NCBI GenBank assembly: GCA_014529385.2
Contig: CM043944.1
Location: 85,277,884-85,341,883 of the forward strand
Direction of reading: 5' to 3'
Length of the DNA stretch: 64,000 bases
From: Adiantum capillus-veneris
Taxonomy: Eukaryota; Streptophyta; Polypodiopsida; Polypodiales; Pteridaceae
Shown: piece after piece, positions 1 through 12,500 of the stretch
How positions within the stretch are numbered: position 1 is the first letter of the stretch
How the letters are laid out: each line of letters starts with the position of its first letter
Program-made: the position numbers and the translations under genes
Notes under the pieces: generated by a model
The model's database searches: none
Seen by the model: the letters and a program-made list of their open reading frames with translations, nothing else
What the model was told of the DNA's origin: nothing

Positions 1-207
1 ACACCAAGCGATAGGGAGGGTTGGGCAGTCACCAAGCCTCTTATTCACCCAGTATTGACTCCATTGTATGGCTTGTCGCAAGGTCTTTACTGTCGCTTGT
101 AGCGGCTTTAACACCAAGGTCAACACCAAGCGATAGGGAGCATTGGGCAATCCTCAAGCTTCCTATTCACTTAGTATTGACTCCACTGTCTGACTTGTCA
201 ATTAACA
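1..207 (-). repeat. 3' LTR of Gypsy-A, truncated by the window edge
   Basis: Read on the minus strand the LTR begins TGTTAAT at 207, directly after a polypurine tract. It contains two copies of a U3 repeat unit ending in CCCTATCGCTTGGTGT. The same units occur in the 5' LTR at 20430-20757, but in a different number and order, so the two LTRs do not align simply from their first base. The rest of the LTR lies outside the window. Confidence 0.75.
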
Positions 208-223
208 TGTCCCCCTTCCTGAT
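208..223 (-). promoter_or_regulatory. Polypurine tract of Gypsy-A (plus-strand primer site)
   Basis: The minus strand reads CATCAGGAAGGGGGACA immediately before the LTR TG. The same tract precedes the 3' LTR of the complete relative at 63283-63297. Known role of such tracts: an RNase H-resistant primer for second-strand DNA synthesis. Confidence 0.7.
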
Positions 224-1564
224 GTAGATTTCACCCTTGGAAGCGATTGAGATGAAGCCCCGTTTGTCGAGGTGAAAGAGCATTCGAGATTGAATGTCCT
301 TAGCCTTCTTCATCACTATAAAATCAACCAAAATTGGCACAGTAATTGCATTCTCATATATAATAAAAAATCATATGCAGTTTTAGGCACACAAATTTAT
401 TGGTAACAGAATATTAAACAATTTATTAGCAGTAAAACATTAAACTATAACATAATAAAATGCTTAAACAGTTGTAAAGGTCAAAAAAGAAACAAGTCTA
501 GGGTTGCTAACTTTAACGGTCGAGAGGCACTAGAGGTCAAATATTAACTTCTCAATTTTCTCTGGTCAGTTAAGTTATTCAATCACAAGAGCCAAGTATT
601 TCATGTCCGAGGGTTGACTAGAGGGGCTATACCTAGAAGACCGTGTAGTTAAGCTACAATAAAAGGAATTGCTCATGAATTCATCGCCTGACTTATTTTC
701 TTTTCTTTGACCCCCCAAAGTCTTTTCACATTGATTCAATTTTGATGTGTGTGCTTATTTTGTATGCATTGGGTTTTTTGCTTTTCAAGGAAAAGCGCCT
801 ACATTGGGAACCTCTAGGGCTCTAGTACCATAGGTGATACATGTGAGTGAAGTACCAAGTGAAGCTCGGATTTGTCTTCTAGCTTAAGATTTTACATTGT
901 GGCACTTTTGATTTTTTTTGTTTGTTCGTTTTCAGCATTTTAATTTTGTAACTTTGGCGGGTCATATAACACTGTTACCCTCCCCAGGCTCATCACATAG
1001 TAAACTCCCTTTATAATACTTAAGCTAAAGGTCAATAGGGACTAACCCACTAGAAAGCCCTAGTACATTGCACACAATGCTGCCTAAATCGGATTAAGAA
1101 CCTAAAGTAACCATTGATTATTAAGAAGGAATTCCCCCTAGTATTAAAAGAAGATCTCTAATGCCTAACTTGGTCAAACTAGCTTAGTCAGACTGCTTGA
1201 TTCTGAAACCTAGACAAGGGATTATAACAGAAAATTATATAGAATCTAATATTTAATCTAAGCAAATGTGTGGAATATTATGCTACCAATCACAATTAAA
1301 GAAAATAAACATGGATGCAAAAAAGACAAGGGACAATGCTAATGGACAAGAAACACCTATTCATGTTGATGATTGCGCTTGATTTGAAGAGAGAACGAGA
1401 GAAAGACTCCTTGAAGTTCAAAATCCTAACATCCTGTACACACTAGAAAACAAAAAGAATACCTCTAGGAGGCACATCAGTGAGAAGAGACACCAACCCT
1501 TATTGAACACAATCAAACAACATAAGGAACCCTAACCTAATTATTTGCAACCCCCCCTAGAGAG
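224..1564 (-). other. Long non-coding 3' region of Gypsy-A
   Basis: About 1.3 kb without a credible reading frame. It is homologous, block by block, to 61924-63282 of the complete relative, so it is a conserved 3' untranslated region of the family rather than unrelated DNA. A purine tract lies at its accessory-ORF end (CCCCCC at 1551-1557 on the plus strand). Confidence 0.7.
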
Positions 1565-1989
1565 TCAAGAAAACACGATATTGTAGAGATGGAGAGGCAA
1601 CCCTAAGGCTAAAGCCCTATCCTCATCATTGTCATGAAAAACAAAGTCATCATCCGTGAGACCATATGTGCCATCCGTGTAATCATGTAACTCTTCCTCA
1701 TCATTAGAGGCACCAATGTTTACTAAGAAGGTCACTAGACGTCTATAGTCATCTTGGTCAAAAGGATAAGTTTGTGCAATCGGAGAGACGTCCTCTACTA
1801 AGTATGGATCAATCATGGTCAAGAGACGTATAAGCCATTCTAATTCTTTGAAATTCCTCTCACACGCTAGCATATCTACCAAATCCCATTCACGTGAAAG
1901 CACCGGTAGACTATGTGAAACACTTGTGCAAAGTAAAGAGGGTATCTCTCACCCAAGGTAGGAGTGGATGACTCTATCATACTAGCCAT
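1565..1989 (-). pseudogene. Accessory ORF of Gypsy-A (about 140 codons, one frameshift)
   Basis: The minus-strand ATG at 1989 starts a frame beginning MASMIESSTP that shifts near codon 30. The frame 1565-1903 then continues with LACERNFKELEW, DQDDYRRLVTFLVN and an acidic C-terminus. It is clearly homologous to 61501-61923 of Gypsy-C. The two copies carry different lesions: A has a frameshift early on and no stop at the position where C has TGA. That suggests the ancestor coded for a whole protein. No known domain recognised, no membrane segment seen. It lies after pol, where some plant retroelements carry an extra gene, but nothing here resembles an envelope protein. Confidence 0.65.
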
Positions 1990-2049
1990 ATCTGTACACA
2001 GAGGTAGATGATGGTTAGAGTGCAAATATCATAAGGGTCGTGTCAAAAG

Positions 2050-2370
2050 TGTTGAGAGGTCGAGCTCTACATCTTGAGTTGGCATCCACTACGGGTCTTG
2101 GCCGCTTACGACATTTACTCACTGGCGCGTTAGGTGACTGACACGGAGGATCTCTGCCAGTGATTCTACAGCTGGACTACACTTATAGTGCCAGCCTAGT
2201 ATGCTTCTAGCGAGTTCACACTTAGTGACCGCATGTACATATGTGCTATTTTTCAGCTTTAGCACTTAGTCATTTTGTACTCTCTTTTCTGTGAGAAGAA
2301 GAAGAAGCTTTCCATCTCTGTGTGGTGTGTGCTTGTCTTGTGTAGCTCTCTTGCATCCTCTTTCTTTACA
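2050..2370 (+). repeat. 5' LTR of Copia-1
   Basis: 321 bp, TGTTGAGAGG...TTTACA. Nearly identical by eye to 6860-7182. The target duplication AAAAG abuts its left end. Confidence 0.94.
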
Positions 2371-2382
2371 TGGTATCAGAGC
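2371..2382 (+). promoter_or_regulatory. Primer-binding site of Copia-1
   Basis: TGGTATCAGAGC starts at the base after the LTR. It is complementary to the 3' end of plant initiator-Met tRNA, the usual primer for Ty1/copia first-strand synthesis. Confidence 0.92.
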
Positions 2383-2662
2383 CTGGTGCAGGCAAGAGAG
2401 GCTAAGAGAGCAAGAGCATCACAATCCCTTCGTTCGCAATCCACGACCAGATGCAGGTTTCTGAACAGGTTTTTCGTACAAGTTTCTGAATAGGTCTCCA
2501 AAGTGCAGTACACAGAGATTTAATGTACAAGTATAGTGGTTGTATGTACGCTTAATTGTGGACACTCATTGAGTGTAGAAAGCGTTACAGATACCACGAT
2601 AGCAGGTTCAACAGATTTGCAGGTTTTTGAAGATTGCAGCTATTTTGTCTTAGTGCTTCAAG

Positions 2663-5600
2663 ATGTCTGACGGTTTCAGTCAGATTGTCACTGAGAAGCT
2701 TGAGAAAAATAACTACCCTGCATGGAAGTTCAGAATAACAAATTTCCTAAAAGGAAAAGGTTATTGGGACTATGTAGAAGGAGACAATGAAAAGGAACCA
2801 GAGATTCCCGAGGCAAATGCTACAGCAGAACAAAGGAAAGCTTTGAGGGACTGGAAACAAGGCCAGAGCAAAGTGATGTATCGGCTTTATATGAGCATCA
2901 CAGATGGCATGATGGGCTATCTACAGGATGCTAAAACCCCCGCCATTGCATGGAAAAACTTAGGCAGAGTGTTCGAGGTGAACACCAAGAGCTTCAACTA
3001 AAGTCGGAGCTAAATCAAGTTAAGAGGAACAACCTCTCCATCAATGATTATGCTTTGAAGATCAAGAGTATCATTGAGGCTCTTGGATCTATTAAAGTTT
3101 CAGTGGAAGACGATGAAATTGTGCGTGCATGCTTGGATGGTCTAGGAGATGAGTATGTACATTTCAGGTCTTCCATGAATACAAGAGACGACATCCCCGT
3201 GTTCCAAGATTTGATTTCTATGCTTATTCTTGAGGAGAAGAACCTTGGTCTTGACACATCTACTTCTCGTGGCAGAAATAGGTCTGAAAAGGCCTTCTAT
3301 TCTAACTCCAACAGAGGTAGAGGTAGCGGTCGTGGTCAAGGCCCAAGTGGTTGCAGGGGCCAATTTCGAGAAGGTCAATCAAATCAAAACAATACAGGTG
3401 GCATGGGAAACCAGTCTCAAGGCAGGGGGAGTCAAAGAGGTCGTGGTGCAGGATCAAGCATTATCTGCAACAACATACTGCAGATAGCAGAGAATGTTGG
3501 ACTTGTGGTGAAAGAGGTCACATGTCACGTAGAGATGCAGATAACAGCAAAAACGAGCGCATGTTTGTTATGCAGCATGTAATGAATACAATGACTGCAA
3601 AGAATTCCACCGAAGATGATGTCTGGTATGTGGATTCAGGTGCCTCTAATCACATGACGTCTCGTGGAGAGTGGTTTAGAGATATGCACAAACCATATGT
3701 GTCAGGCTATGTGCAGACAGAAGATGACACAGCTCACCCCATTGCTCCCAAACATTACAAAGAATATTGTTTCTGTTGGACAAATGGTTGAGCAGGGTTT
3801 GCAGGTTCTCTTCAATCCAAATGGATGTTATGTAGAAGATTTCCAGAATGGTTGTAAGCTGATCACAGAGGGCAAATGTGTGGGCAGAATGTTTACGCTG
3901 AATGTAGACATGTCTGAGGTAAAAGCTGCATTATTTGCACAGGGCACAGGTGTTGTGGCTGATGTTGACATTTGGCACAAACGGATTGGCCATGTCAATG
4001 AGCAGAGATTGCGCAGCATGCAATCAAAACAGATTGTAAAAGGTTTGCCCAAATTCAAGGTGGATGGTATGCATAAAGTGTGTGCAGCATGCCGGTTTGG
4101 AAAACAGTCAAAAGGCTCATTTCCACATGAGTGCAATGTATGTAAAAATCCACTTGAGGTGGTGCACACAGATGTTTGGGGTCCAACCGATACTGCAAGT
4201 ATACATGGTTGCAGGTATTATGTCTCTTTCATTGATGACCATACAAGGAAAGTATGGGTCTACTTCATGCGTAACAAAAGTGAAGTGTTTGATCACTTTC
4301 AGGACTTCAAAGTCATGATTGAGAAGGAGACAAATATGCAAATCAAGACATTGAGGTCAGATGGAGGGGGAGAGTACTTCTCCAATAATTTTTCAGATTT
4401 TCTGCGAATGCATGGTATACGCAGGCAGTTTACATGCAGATATACTCCACAGTAGAATGGGGTCGCAGAAAGGAAAAACAGGCACATTGCAGAGGTTGCA
4501 CGTGCATTGATGAATGAGAAGAACATGCCTCATCATTTCTGGGCTGAAGCTGTAAATATAGCTATGTACATTATGAACAGGACACCTACAGCTGCGGTGC
4601 ATGATGTAACGCCTGAGGAAAAGTTTACAGGTACAAAGCCTGATTTGGCACACTTGAAAGTGTTTGGCTGCATAGCTTACGTGCATGTACCAGATGAGTT
4701 GTGTAGGATATTGGATCCTAAAGCAGAGAAATGTATTCTTGTGGGATATTCCCTTGAACAAAAGGGATACAGGTGCTACAATCCTACTACACGAGCATTA
4801 CAAGTGAGTAGAGATGTAGTCTTTGATGAGATGAGCAGCTGGTACAGTAATGCACATGGCACTATTGGGGCTGATGTAAAAGATGATGTGGTTGTACAAA
4901 ATGTGAGGCCACAGTCACAAGTTTTGAGTGGACCACAAGAGTCGTCTTATCGTGGCTCTGTTGAGAAGCCATGGAATGGTAGACTACGTACACAGGTTAC
5001 TCCACCAGCAGGTACAGGGAATGTATCACGAAAAGAAAAGGAGAAGGTTGATGAACCTCCCTTTATGGCTGATGCATCATCAGGGTTTTCACATGTAGAC
5101 ATGGATTCAGATGGTTCTGAACAAAGTCTTGATGAGGAATTTGGAATTCCGGCTGTCAGGACACCTGGTGTAAGGAAAGTACAAGAAGATGCTAGAGGGC
5201 AAAGGAGTGACCCAGGACCGCACAGATCTAACAGAGTCAGAAATCCAGTTCAGAAATTGACTTATGATGGGTATCTAGCGCATCACCAAGCCTACATGGC
5301 TAAGGTGATACAGGATGTGGAGCCCACATGTTTTGAGGATGCAGTTGGAAATGTGCATTGGGATGATGCAATGAATGAAGAGATGGCTGCATTGGAAGCA
5401 AATGACACATGGGAGTTGGTGCCATTGCCAAGTGGCAAGAAAGCTATTGGCTGTAAATGGGTGTATAAAACCAAGCATAAGGCTGATGGTAACATTGAGC
5501 GTCACAAGGCAAGGCTGGTCACAAAGGGTTATGCACAGACGTATGGCATAGACTATGAGGAGACCTTTGCTCCAGTGGCAAAGATGACGGCTGTGAGAGC

Positions 5601-6809
5601 TGTCATAGCAGTGGCTGCATCTAGAGGATGGATTATGCATCAAATGGATGTAAAGAATGCCTTCTTGAATGGTGAGTTGCAAGAGGAAGTGTATATGGAT
5701 CAGCCACCTGGTTATGTTGATCCAGGTTACCCAGATTATGTATGCAGACTTCTCAAAGCTTTGTATGGTTTGAAGCAGGGCTCTAGAGCATCGTATGATA
5801 GGATTGCCAAGTATCTTGTCAGTATTGGGTTTAGGAGAGCTCATGCTAATCATTCACTCTATGTACGTGAGAGTGATGTGGGGATTGTGGTCATTACCAT
5901 ATATGTAGATGACCTTATTATTGTGGGTGACAATGCTATGGAGATTGACCATGTGAAGGGTCTTCTCAAACAGGACTTTGAAATGAAAGATTTGGGCGAG
6001 TTGCGCTACTTTCTTGGCATTGAGGTGATCAGGACTCCAGAGGGTGTATGGCTGTCACAGAGACAGTATGCTTTGGACATATTGTCAAAGTATGGTATGG
6101 CTGATTGTAAGCCAATTTCTATTCCCTTGGATGTGAATACAAAGCTGAGTGCAGAGAAGGGTGATGTTGAGGATGTCAAGATGTATAGGAAGATTGTGGG
6201 TAGTCTAATCTACTTGACTATCACGAGGCCAGACTTGAGCTACACAGTAGGCTTGGAGAGTCAGTTCATGCAGCTTCCGAGGAAGCCACATTTGGATGGA
6301 ATACGACGCACACTTCGGTATGTGCAAGGGGGACTCTTGACTATGCATTGTTCTATGCAACAGATGCCCCATTAGCATTGTATGGGTATACAGATGCAGA
6401 TTGGGCCGGTAGCATTGTTGATAGGAGATCTACGAGTGGCTTCATGTTCTCTTTTGGGAGTGTTGTTGTTACTTGCAGCAGCAAAAAGTAGCCTACGGTT
6501 TCTTTATCGAGCACAGAGGCCGAGTACAGAGGTGCAGCAGTTGCGGCATGCGAGGTAGCTTGGCTATGCACATTACTTGAGGACTTGGGAGTGCAGGTGG
6601 ACCTACAGATTGTCATCCATTGTGACAACCTCAGCAGTATACAGTTGGCTAGGAACCCAGTGTTCCATGCCAGGACCAAGCACATAGAGCTCCATTACCA
6701 CTACGTTCGAGAGCGATTGTCGGCGGGCGACATCGACTTGGTCTACGTCAGCATAGAGGAGCAGATAGTGGATATCTTTACCAAGGCCCTCGGAGCTGAG
6801 AAGCTTTGA
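2663..6809 (+). pseudogene. Copia-1 Gag-Pol polyprotein, broken
   Basis: Gag begins at the ATG at 2663 and changes frame near 2950-3000. A Gly/Arg-rich tail follows, then a zinc knuckle starting CWTCGERGH whose last Cys is lost, and a further frame change. Protease shows VDSGASNHM. Integrase has the zinc-binding H/C region, VHTDVWGPT and RSDGGGEY, then TAG at 4453 exactly where PQ-NGVAER is expected. From 4507 one long frame carries the rest of integrase and reverse transcriptase (QMDVKNAFLNGE, IYVDDL). RNase H follows in another frame after about 6340 and ends at TGA 6807-6809. Catalytic residues of protease, integrase and RT remain, so only a few lesions inactivate it. The roles assigned are those known for the family. 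Confidence 0.9.
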
Positions 6810-6859
6810 CATTTCCGGACTATGCTTGGACTCAACGCCATGCAGAGCTCGAGGGGGAG

Positions 6860-7182
6860 TGTTGAGATGTCGAGCTCTACATCTTGAGCTGGCATCCACT
6901 ACGGGTCTTGGCCGCTTACGACATTTACTCACAGGTGTGTTAGGTGACTGACATGGAGGATCTCTGCTAGTGATTCTACAGCTGTGGACTACACTTATAG
7001 TGCCAGCCTAGTATGCTTCTAGCGAGTTCATACTTAGTGACCGCATGTACATATGTGCTACTTTTCAGCTTTAGCACTTAGTCATTTTGTACTCTCTTTT
7101 CTGTGAGAAGAAGAAGAAGCTTTCCATCTCTGTGTGGTGTGTGCTTGTCTTGTGTAGATCTCTTGCATCCTCTTTCTTTACA
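6860..7182 (+). repeat. 3' LTR of Copia-1
   Basis: 323 bp, TGTTGAGATG...TTTACA, preceded by a purine tract and followed by the target duplication AAAAG at 7183-7187. It differs from the 5' LTR by a handful of substitutions and one small indel, so the insertion is fairly young compared with its host element. Confidence 0.94.
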
Positions 7183-8031
7183 AAAAGTTCGTGTCCTTGT
7201 GCATAATGTGTTTTTATGATTTTGTGTCATGTATAGAACTTGTAGGTCTCCAGATTTTTGTTTGGTGGCTCTTGCTCTTCTACTTTCTTTTTTTTTGTGA
7301 GTATAAGGATTTATATATACATTCCCTAAGATTGGATATTGAGAGGTCAAGGAGGAAGGTTAAGAGGGGAGTGAGTGAATGATGAATGTAAGCAAACACT
7401 CCCCCCTTCCTTGGGTAGATCATACCTTTTGGAATAATGTTGTCACCCTTTGAAACCAATTGTTCCAAGTTATCTTGGGTGAAGACTTTGACCAATAGTT
7501 TTTAACCACCCTAGGTATTTTATCTAGTTGCAAGGGTGGTAAGGTACTCTCCCATGATTTTATTTGCAATGTTGTTGTAGGTGGTGAACTTACAACGGGA
7601 GGTGCAAAATCTTTCCTGTTTGTATGGATATGTACAACGGTAGGTGGAGGTTGTGTCGAAGCTTCATTTGCATATATGAACTACATGAAGAGCAAGAAGC
7701 TTCATTTGACTTCCCTATTCCTAAGCTAGGTGGAACAAATTTTTCTTTCTTCGGTACCCAAACAAGCTTTGCAACGGGTGTGTAGCATTCCGTGATTTTT
7801 TTCTTTCCGTGATCTTCAATTTGTTTTGGAGCTACAAGATTGGGCTCACATGGGTCAGGTGACAACTAAGAGCACCATTTACGTTTTGGTACCCATATTT
7901 GATCATTTACTTCATAGTAGCCTTGGGCTTCCAATAGTTTTTTAGGAATCAAACGCAATGTTTCTTTACATTTCTTGGGATGAGTGGGACGTCTCTTACA
8001 AGGCTCCTATTTTTTAACACTAACAATGGTC
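7183..8031 (-). pseudogene. Gypsy-A post-integrase region, remnant
   Basis: On the minus strand this continues Gypsy-A beyond Copia-1. The frame 7590-7865 reads KITECYTP and LVWVPKKEKFVPP, homologous to 60880-60960 of Gypsy-C. Farther on (7900-8000) RLIPKKLLEAQGYY is recognisable. Near 7395-7410 lies the counterpart of the internal purine tract of Gypsy-C at 61261. Homology stops at about 8010, and 8032 begins a truncated Copia-2 copy, so the junction marks a deletion. The second protease domain of this copy is lost in that deletion. Confidence 0.72.
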
Positions 8032-8655
8032 GCTATGATCTAGACAAGGCTAGACATTGCACATGCAGTGGGAGTTGTAAGTAGGTTCATGGACAACCCA
8101 GGTAAAGAGCACTGGCAGGCTGTGAAGTGGATACTTAGGTATCTAAAAGGGACAACAACAAATACTTTGTATTTTGGAGGAACTGATATTTTTCTAGAAG
8201 GGCATGGTGATGCAGATATGGAAGGTGACAAAGATACTCGAAGGAGCACTACTGGCTATGTCTTCATGGTTGGAGGCACAACAATAAGCCGCGCTTCAAA
8301 GCTATAGAAAGTGGTCTCACTTTCTACCACGGAAGCAAAGTACGTAGCAATGACGGAGGCAAACAAAAAAATTATGTGGGTTCACAGATTCTTAGAAGAG
8401 CTTGGACTCATACAAGACAATTGTGTCTTGTACAGTGATAGCCAAAGTGCTATCCATCTTGCAAAGAACTCAGCCTTTCATTCAAGGACAAAGCACATTG
8501 AGGTGAGATATCACTTCATACACACTCTTGTGGAAGAGGAACAGCTAAAGCTAGAAAAGGTGCATACAAGTGAAAATCCTACAGACATGTTTACAAAGGT
8601 GGTCAACAAGGAGAAGCTGAGCTTTTGCTCATCTTCAATCGGCATTCAAGGATAA
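8032..8655 (+). pseudogene. Copia-2a RNase H fragment
   Basis: Encodes the end of RT and RNase H of a copia Pol: RFMDNPGKEHW, then a TAG near 8308, then STTEAKYVAMTEA, LYSDSQSAIHLAKN and TKHIEVRYHFI. Nearly the same protein is encoded at 12776-13444. No start and no upstream Pol domains, so it cannot act alone. Confidence 0.85.
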
Positions 8656-9145
8656 GAAGCCAGGATAGAAAGCAGTCACAGGTTTGGTTTGGAGATCAGT
8701 ATCCAAGTGGGAGATTGTTAAGTATGGAGCATAATTTACCCCTTGTAATTTTTTGTATTAAAAACGCACATTTGCAAGGCCCCCGTTATGAGGAGAATCC
8801 ATCGTTCGTGAAGAAAAATCACTCGTCGAAAATAAAAATCACTCGTCGAAAAAAAAACTTCACGCCCAGTCTCGAGCACAAACTCGAGATTGGCTTTGTC
8901 TGAATATTCATTTTCATCGGAATATTATGGCTGGACGACGGTCAGAAGTGGTCGAAAAATGGTTGGCCGTAGCCGATGGCTGGAGGTCCGAAGTCAATGG
9001 CCGCTGGCCGGTGGCCAAATTCAAAAGCGGACTTGTCTTCTCAAGGGCGGCCACACATGGGCAGATTGGAGGGTCCGACTTGGACTTATCTACACAAGGG
9101 TGGCTACACATGGCTGCCTCTCATGAGAGAGGGCAGCCCTTTTGG

Positions 9146-9156
9146 CCTATAAAAGC
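9146..9156 (+). promoter_or_regulatory. TATA box of the Copia-2 LTR
   Basis: CCTATAAAAGC lies in the middle of the LTR, where a core promoter for the element's RNA is expected. The same box is found in the 3' copy at 13957-13967. Confidence 0.65.
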
Positions 9157-9357
9157 AGGCCATTTCTACACACATTTCATAGTGTGAAGTTGATGAAACA
9201 AGGTGGGTGTGAGGTGGTGAGAGTGAAGCAAGGTGGGAGCTCCAAAAGGGTATAATCCCTTTGTAACCTACTTCTTGTATTGAAGTACTAAAGCCATTGA
9301 GTGGCTGTTTTCTCGTGCACGTAGCCCACATTGGGTGAACCAGGTATATCATGTGTA

Positions 9358-9358
<1 letters not shown>

Positions 9359-9415
<57 letters not shown>
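9359..9415 (+). repeat. CT dinucleotide microsatellite in the LTR
   Basis: Pure (CT)n about 200 bp downstream of the TATA box. The matching tract in the other LTR (14169-14251) is longer, so it has changed length since insertion. Confidence 0.95.
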
Positions 9416-9416
<1 letters not shown>

Positions 9417-9497
9417 ATCTCTTGTGTGTGAAAATTATTTCTCTCCATTAAGTAATCTACTCAATTATCTACTAGCTACGTCATATTTCCTAACAAC

Positions 9498-9509
9498 TGG
9501 TATCAAAGC
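9498..9509 (+). promoter_or_regulatory. Primer-binding site of Copia-2b
   Basis: TGGTATCAAAGC, two bases after the LTR end, one mismatch from the usual initiator-Met complement TGGTATCAGAGC. Confidence 0.8.
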
Positions 9510-9568
9510 AAGATTTTTTCGTAGCTAAATTATCTCAAGGAAAGGATTCCTTGAATTGAGTGGGAGTA

Positions 9569-12500
9569 ATGGCGGAGGAAGGGAAGCTCAAGATCGAGAA
9601 GTTCAACGACAAAAACTGCCAACATTGGAAGATGCAAATTGAAGGCTATCTCTACCAGAAGGACCTCTATCTGCCACTAGGCGGTCTTGCACAGAAATCC
9701 GCAACGATGCTAGATGAAGCATGGATTGTCCTTGATTGAAAGTCACTAAAAACAATCCGGTTAAGCTTGGCATCAATGGTGGCCTTCAATGTTTTGGAGA
9801 TGAAGACCACGAAGGACTTGATGAAGTCACTTGACGACTTCTACAAGAAACCATCGGCATCCAATAAGTTATTTCTCATGAAGCGCTTGTTCAATCTAAG
9901 GATGGCAGAGAATGGTTCAGTTGCAAACACCTAAATGACTTTAAAACCAACATAAGTCAACTTCGATCGGTGAAAATAAATTTAGATGATGAAGTGTGAG
10001 CTCCCCTTATGCTATCGTCTCTACCGGATAGTTGAGACAGCCTTGTGATGACTGTAAGTATTTCTATTTCTGGCACAAATACTCTTAAGTTTGATGATAT
10101 TGTGGGTGTTCTCCTAAGCGAGGAAATGAGAAGGAGAAGCACACAAGAATCATCAAGTGCTGCAATGTCTGTGGAAACAAGAGGAAGGCCTAAGGAGAGG
10201 TTCAAAAACCAAAAGGGTCGTGATCGCTCAAGACGGAGCAAGTCACGCACAAAGTCAGTTCTTGAATGTTGGAACTGTGGCAAGAAGGGCCACGTCAAGA
10301 AGGATTGCTGGTCTGAGAAGAAGAAGGAGTCGGAGCCTCATGACAACAAGCCAACATCAGAGGCCAATGTGGCAGGTAAAGTAGAGCAAGATGCTCTAAT
10401 TCTCTCATTAGACAATGTGTCTAATTCCGGGATAGTAGGTTCTGGGGCTTCAGTCCATGCGACACCACACAAGTAACATTTCCAAGATTAACCAAAGGTA
10501 ATTTTGGGTATGTATACTTGGGAGATGATGAAGCTTGTGAAATTCTTGGCAAAGGTACAATTTGTGTCAAAACTGCTAACGAAAATGAATGGAAGCTTAA
10601 AGATGTTCGGCATGTTTCTTCTCTTCGCAAAAATTTGATCTCTACAGGACAATTGGACGATGAAGGTCACAACATTGCATTCGGAAACCAATGGTGGAAG
10701 ATCTCAAAGGGATATTTGGTGGTTGCCAAAGGAGAAAAGATTGGTACACTTTACTTGTGTACTATTAGTACGCAACCTTGAGCTTGTGCAGCAACTACAG
10801 AAGTCGACAGTGCGGTGTGGCACTACCAGCTTGGGCATATGAGTGCCAAAGGAAAGCAAACCCTTCAAACAAAGAAGCTTCTACCAGGTTTGAAAGAAGT
10901 GGACTTAGAGTTTTGTGAAGATTGTGTTTATGGTAAACAAAAGAGGGTAAAATTTTAAAAATTTGGAAATGAAAGAAAAAATTAAAAACTTGAGTTGGTT
11001 CATTTTGACGTTTGGGGTCCTGCAAGTACACCATCACTTGGTGGTTCATTGTACTATTAACATTCATAGACGATGCAACTAGGAAAATGGGTTTATGTGA
11101 CGAAGAATAAATCCGATGTGTTTTCTATATTTCAAAGGTGGAAAGCCTTTGTGGAGAATGAAACAGGTACTAAGGTTAAATGCCTCAGATCCGACAATGG
11201 AGGCGAACATTGCAGCCAAGTTTTTGAAAGCTTTTGTGCTAGCAATGGCATTTGAAGGCAAAGAACAACCCCAAGGACACCTCAACAAAATGGAATTTCT
11301 AAAAGGATGAACAGAACAATCATGGAGCAAGCACGAAGCATGTGGCTACATGCAGGCCTACTGCTTGAGCTTTGGGTAGAATCCATAAGTACGTATGTGT
11401 ACTTAATCAATTGGTCACCCTCAATCGCAATGGATGGGGGAGTTTCAGAAGAGGCATGGACAGGTAAATCGGTGAATTATGCATTTCTCAAAGTGTTCGG
11501 GTGTGAGGCTTTCATGCACATACATAGAAGCCTAAGATCAAAGCTAGATGCAAAGTCCAAAAAGTGTTTCTTCATTGGCTATGGAGAAGGTGACTTTGGG
11601 TATCGCCTATGGAATCCTGAAGATGGTAAAATCTTTAGGAGTAGGGATGTAATATTCAATGAACAAAATATGTACAAAGATTACTTGAAAAGAAAACAAA
11701 CAAAAGAAACAGGTGATAAGTACATGGAGCTTGAGGACGGTGAAGACTCAAGGACAGCAAACGGTGACAATGTGCAACAACGTCAACCAAATGAGGAGTC
11801 TCCACCTATTCCCCGAAGATCCACAAGAGCAAGTAGACCTCCAAAAAGGTTTGTTCCTTCCTTCAACCATCTCTTGATCTCAGATTCTGGAGATACAGAA
11901 TCATACGAGGAAGCTATGCAACACGAATCCAAAGAAGAATGGATAAAGAGAATGCAAGTGGTGATGGACTCATTACATCACAACCAAACATGGGAGTTGG
12001 TTGAGTTTACTAAAGGTAAGTGGGCACTTCAAAACAAATGGGTGTATAAGCTGAAGGAGGAAGAAGATGGAAAGAAAAGATACAAGTCTAAGCGTGTGGT
12101 AAAAGGGTTTTCTCAAAAGAAAGGTATTGACTTCAATGAAATATTCTCTCCTGTTGTAAAAATGAACTCAACTAGGCTTGTCTTAAACCTGGTGGCTGCT
12201 TATGATCTAAATCTTGAGCAAATGGATGTAATTATGGCATTCCCTCACGGTGACTCAGAGGAGGAAATCTACATACTTCAACCAAAGGGCTACGAAGTAA
12301 AAGGTAAGGAGAAAATGGTTTGCAGATTAAAGAAGAGCTTGTATGGTTTACAGCAATCATCAAAACAATGCTACTTGAAGTTCGATCGATGGATGTTAGA
12401 TCATGAATTCAAAAGATGTAACTCATATCATTGAGTCTACACAAAGAATTTGGGAGATAGGAAGTTCATCATCCTAATGTTGTATGTTGATGACATGGTG

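Larger units (their letters stand above)
2050..7182 (+). mobile_element. Copia-1, complete Ty1/copia LTR retrotransposon
   Basis: Flanked by LTRs 2050-2370 and 6860-7182, both TG...CA, with a 5-bp target duplication AAAAG (2045-2049 and 7183-7187). The primer-binding site follows the 5' LTR and a purine tract (CTCGAGGGGGAG) precedes the 3' LTR. Internal order is gag, protease, integrase, reverse transcriptase, RNase H, as in Ty1/copia. It sits inside the 3' region of Gypsy-A: the host sequence on both sides joins and matches 61400-61500 of Gypsy-C reversed. Structurally complete, but the coding frame is broken in several places. Confidence 0.95.
8032..9495 (+). mobile_element. Copia-2a, 5'-truncated Ty1/copia copy ending in a shared LTR
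   Basis: Homology to Copia-2b begins abruptly at 8032 (equivalent to about 12820) and runs through RNase H into the LTR 8716-9495. That LTR is also the 5' LTR of Copia-2b. About 3.3 kb of internal sequence and the 5' LTR of this copy are missing together with neighbouring Gypsy-A sequence. The arrangement internal-LTR-internal-LTR points to a tandem dimer rather than two independent insertions. Confidence 0.82.
8716..9495 (+). repeat. LTR shared by Copia-2a (3') and Copia-2b (5')
   Basis: 780 bp, starting TGTTAAGTATGG after GTGGGAGAT and ending TTTCCTAACA. It contains a TATA box at 9146 and a CT microsatellite at 9359-9415. The primer-binding site of the downstream element starts two bases after its end. 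Confidence 0.9.

Noticed and set aside
3048-3378. Minus-strand open frames inside Copia-1 and similar antisense frames in the other elements
   Set aside because: They are shadows of the sense coding sequence with no homologue of their own.
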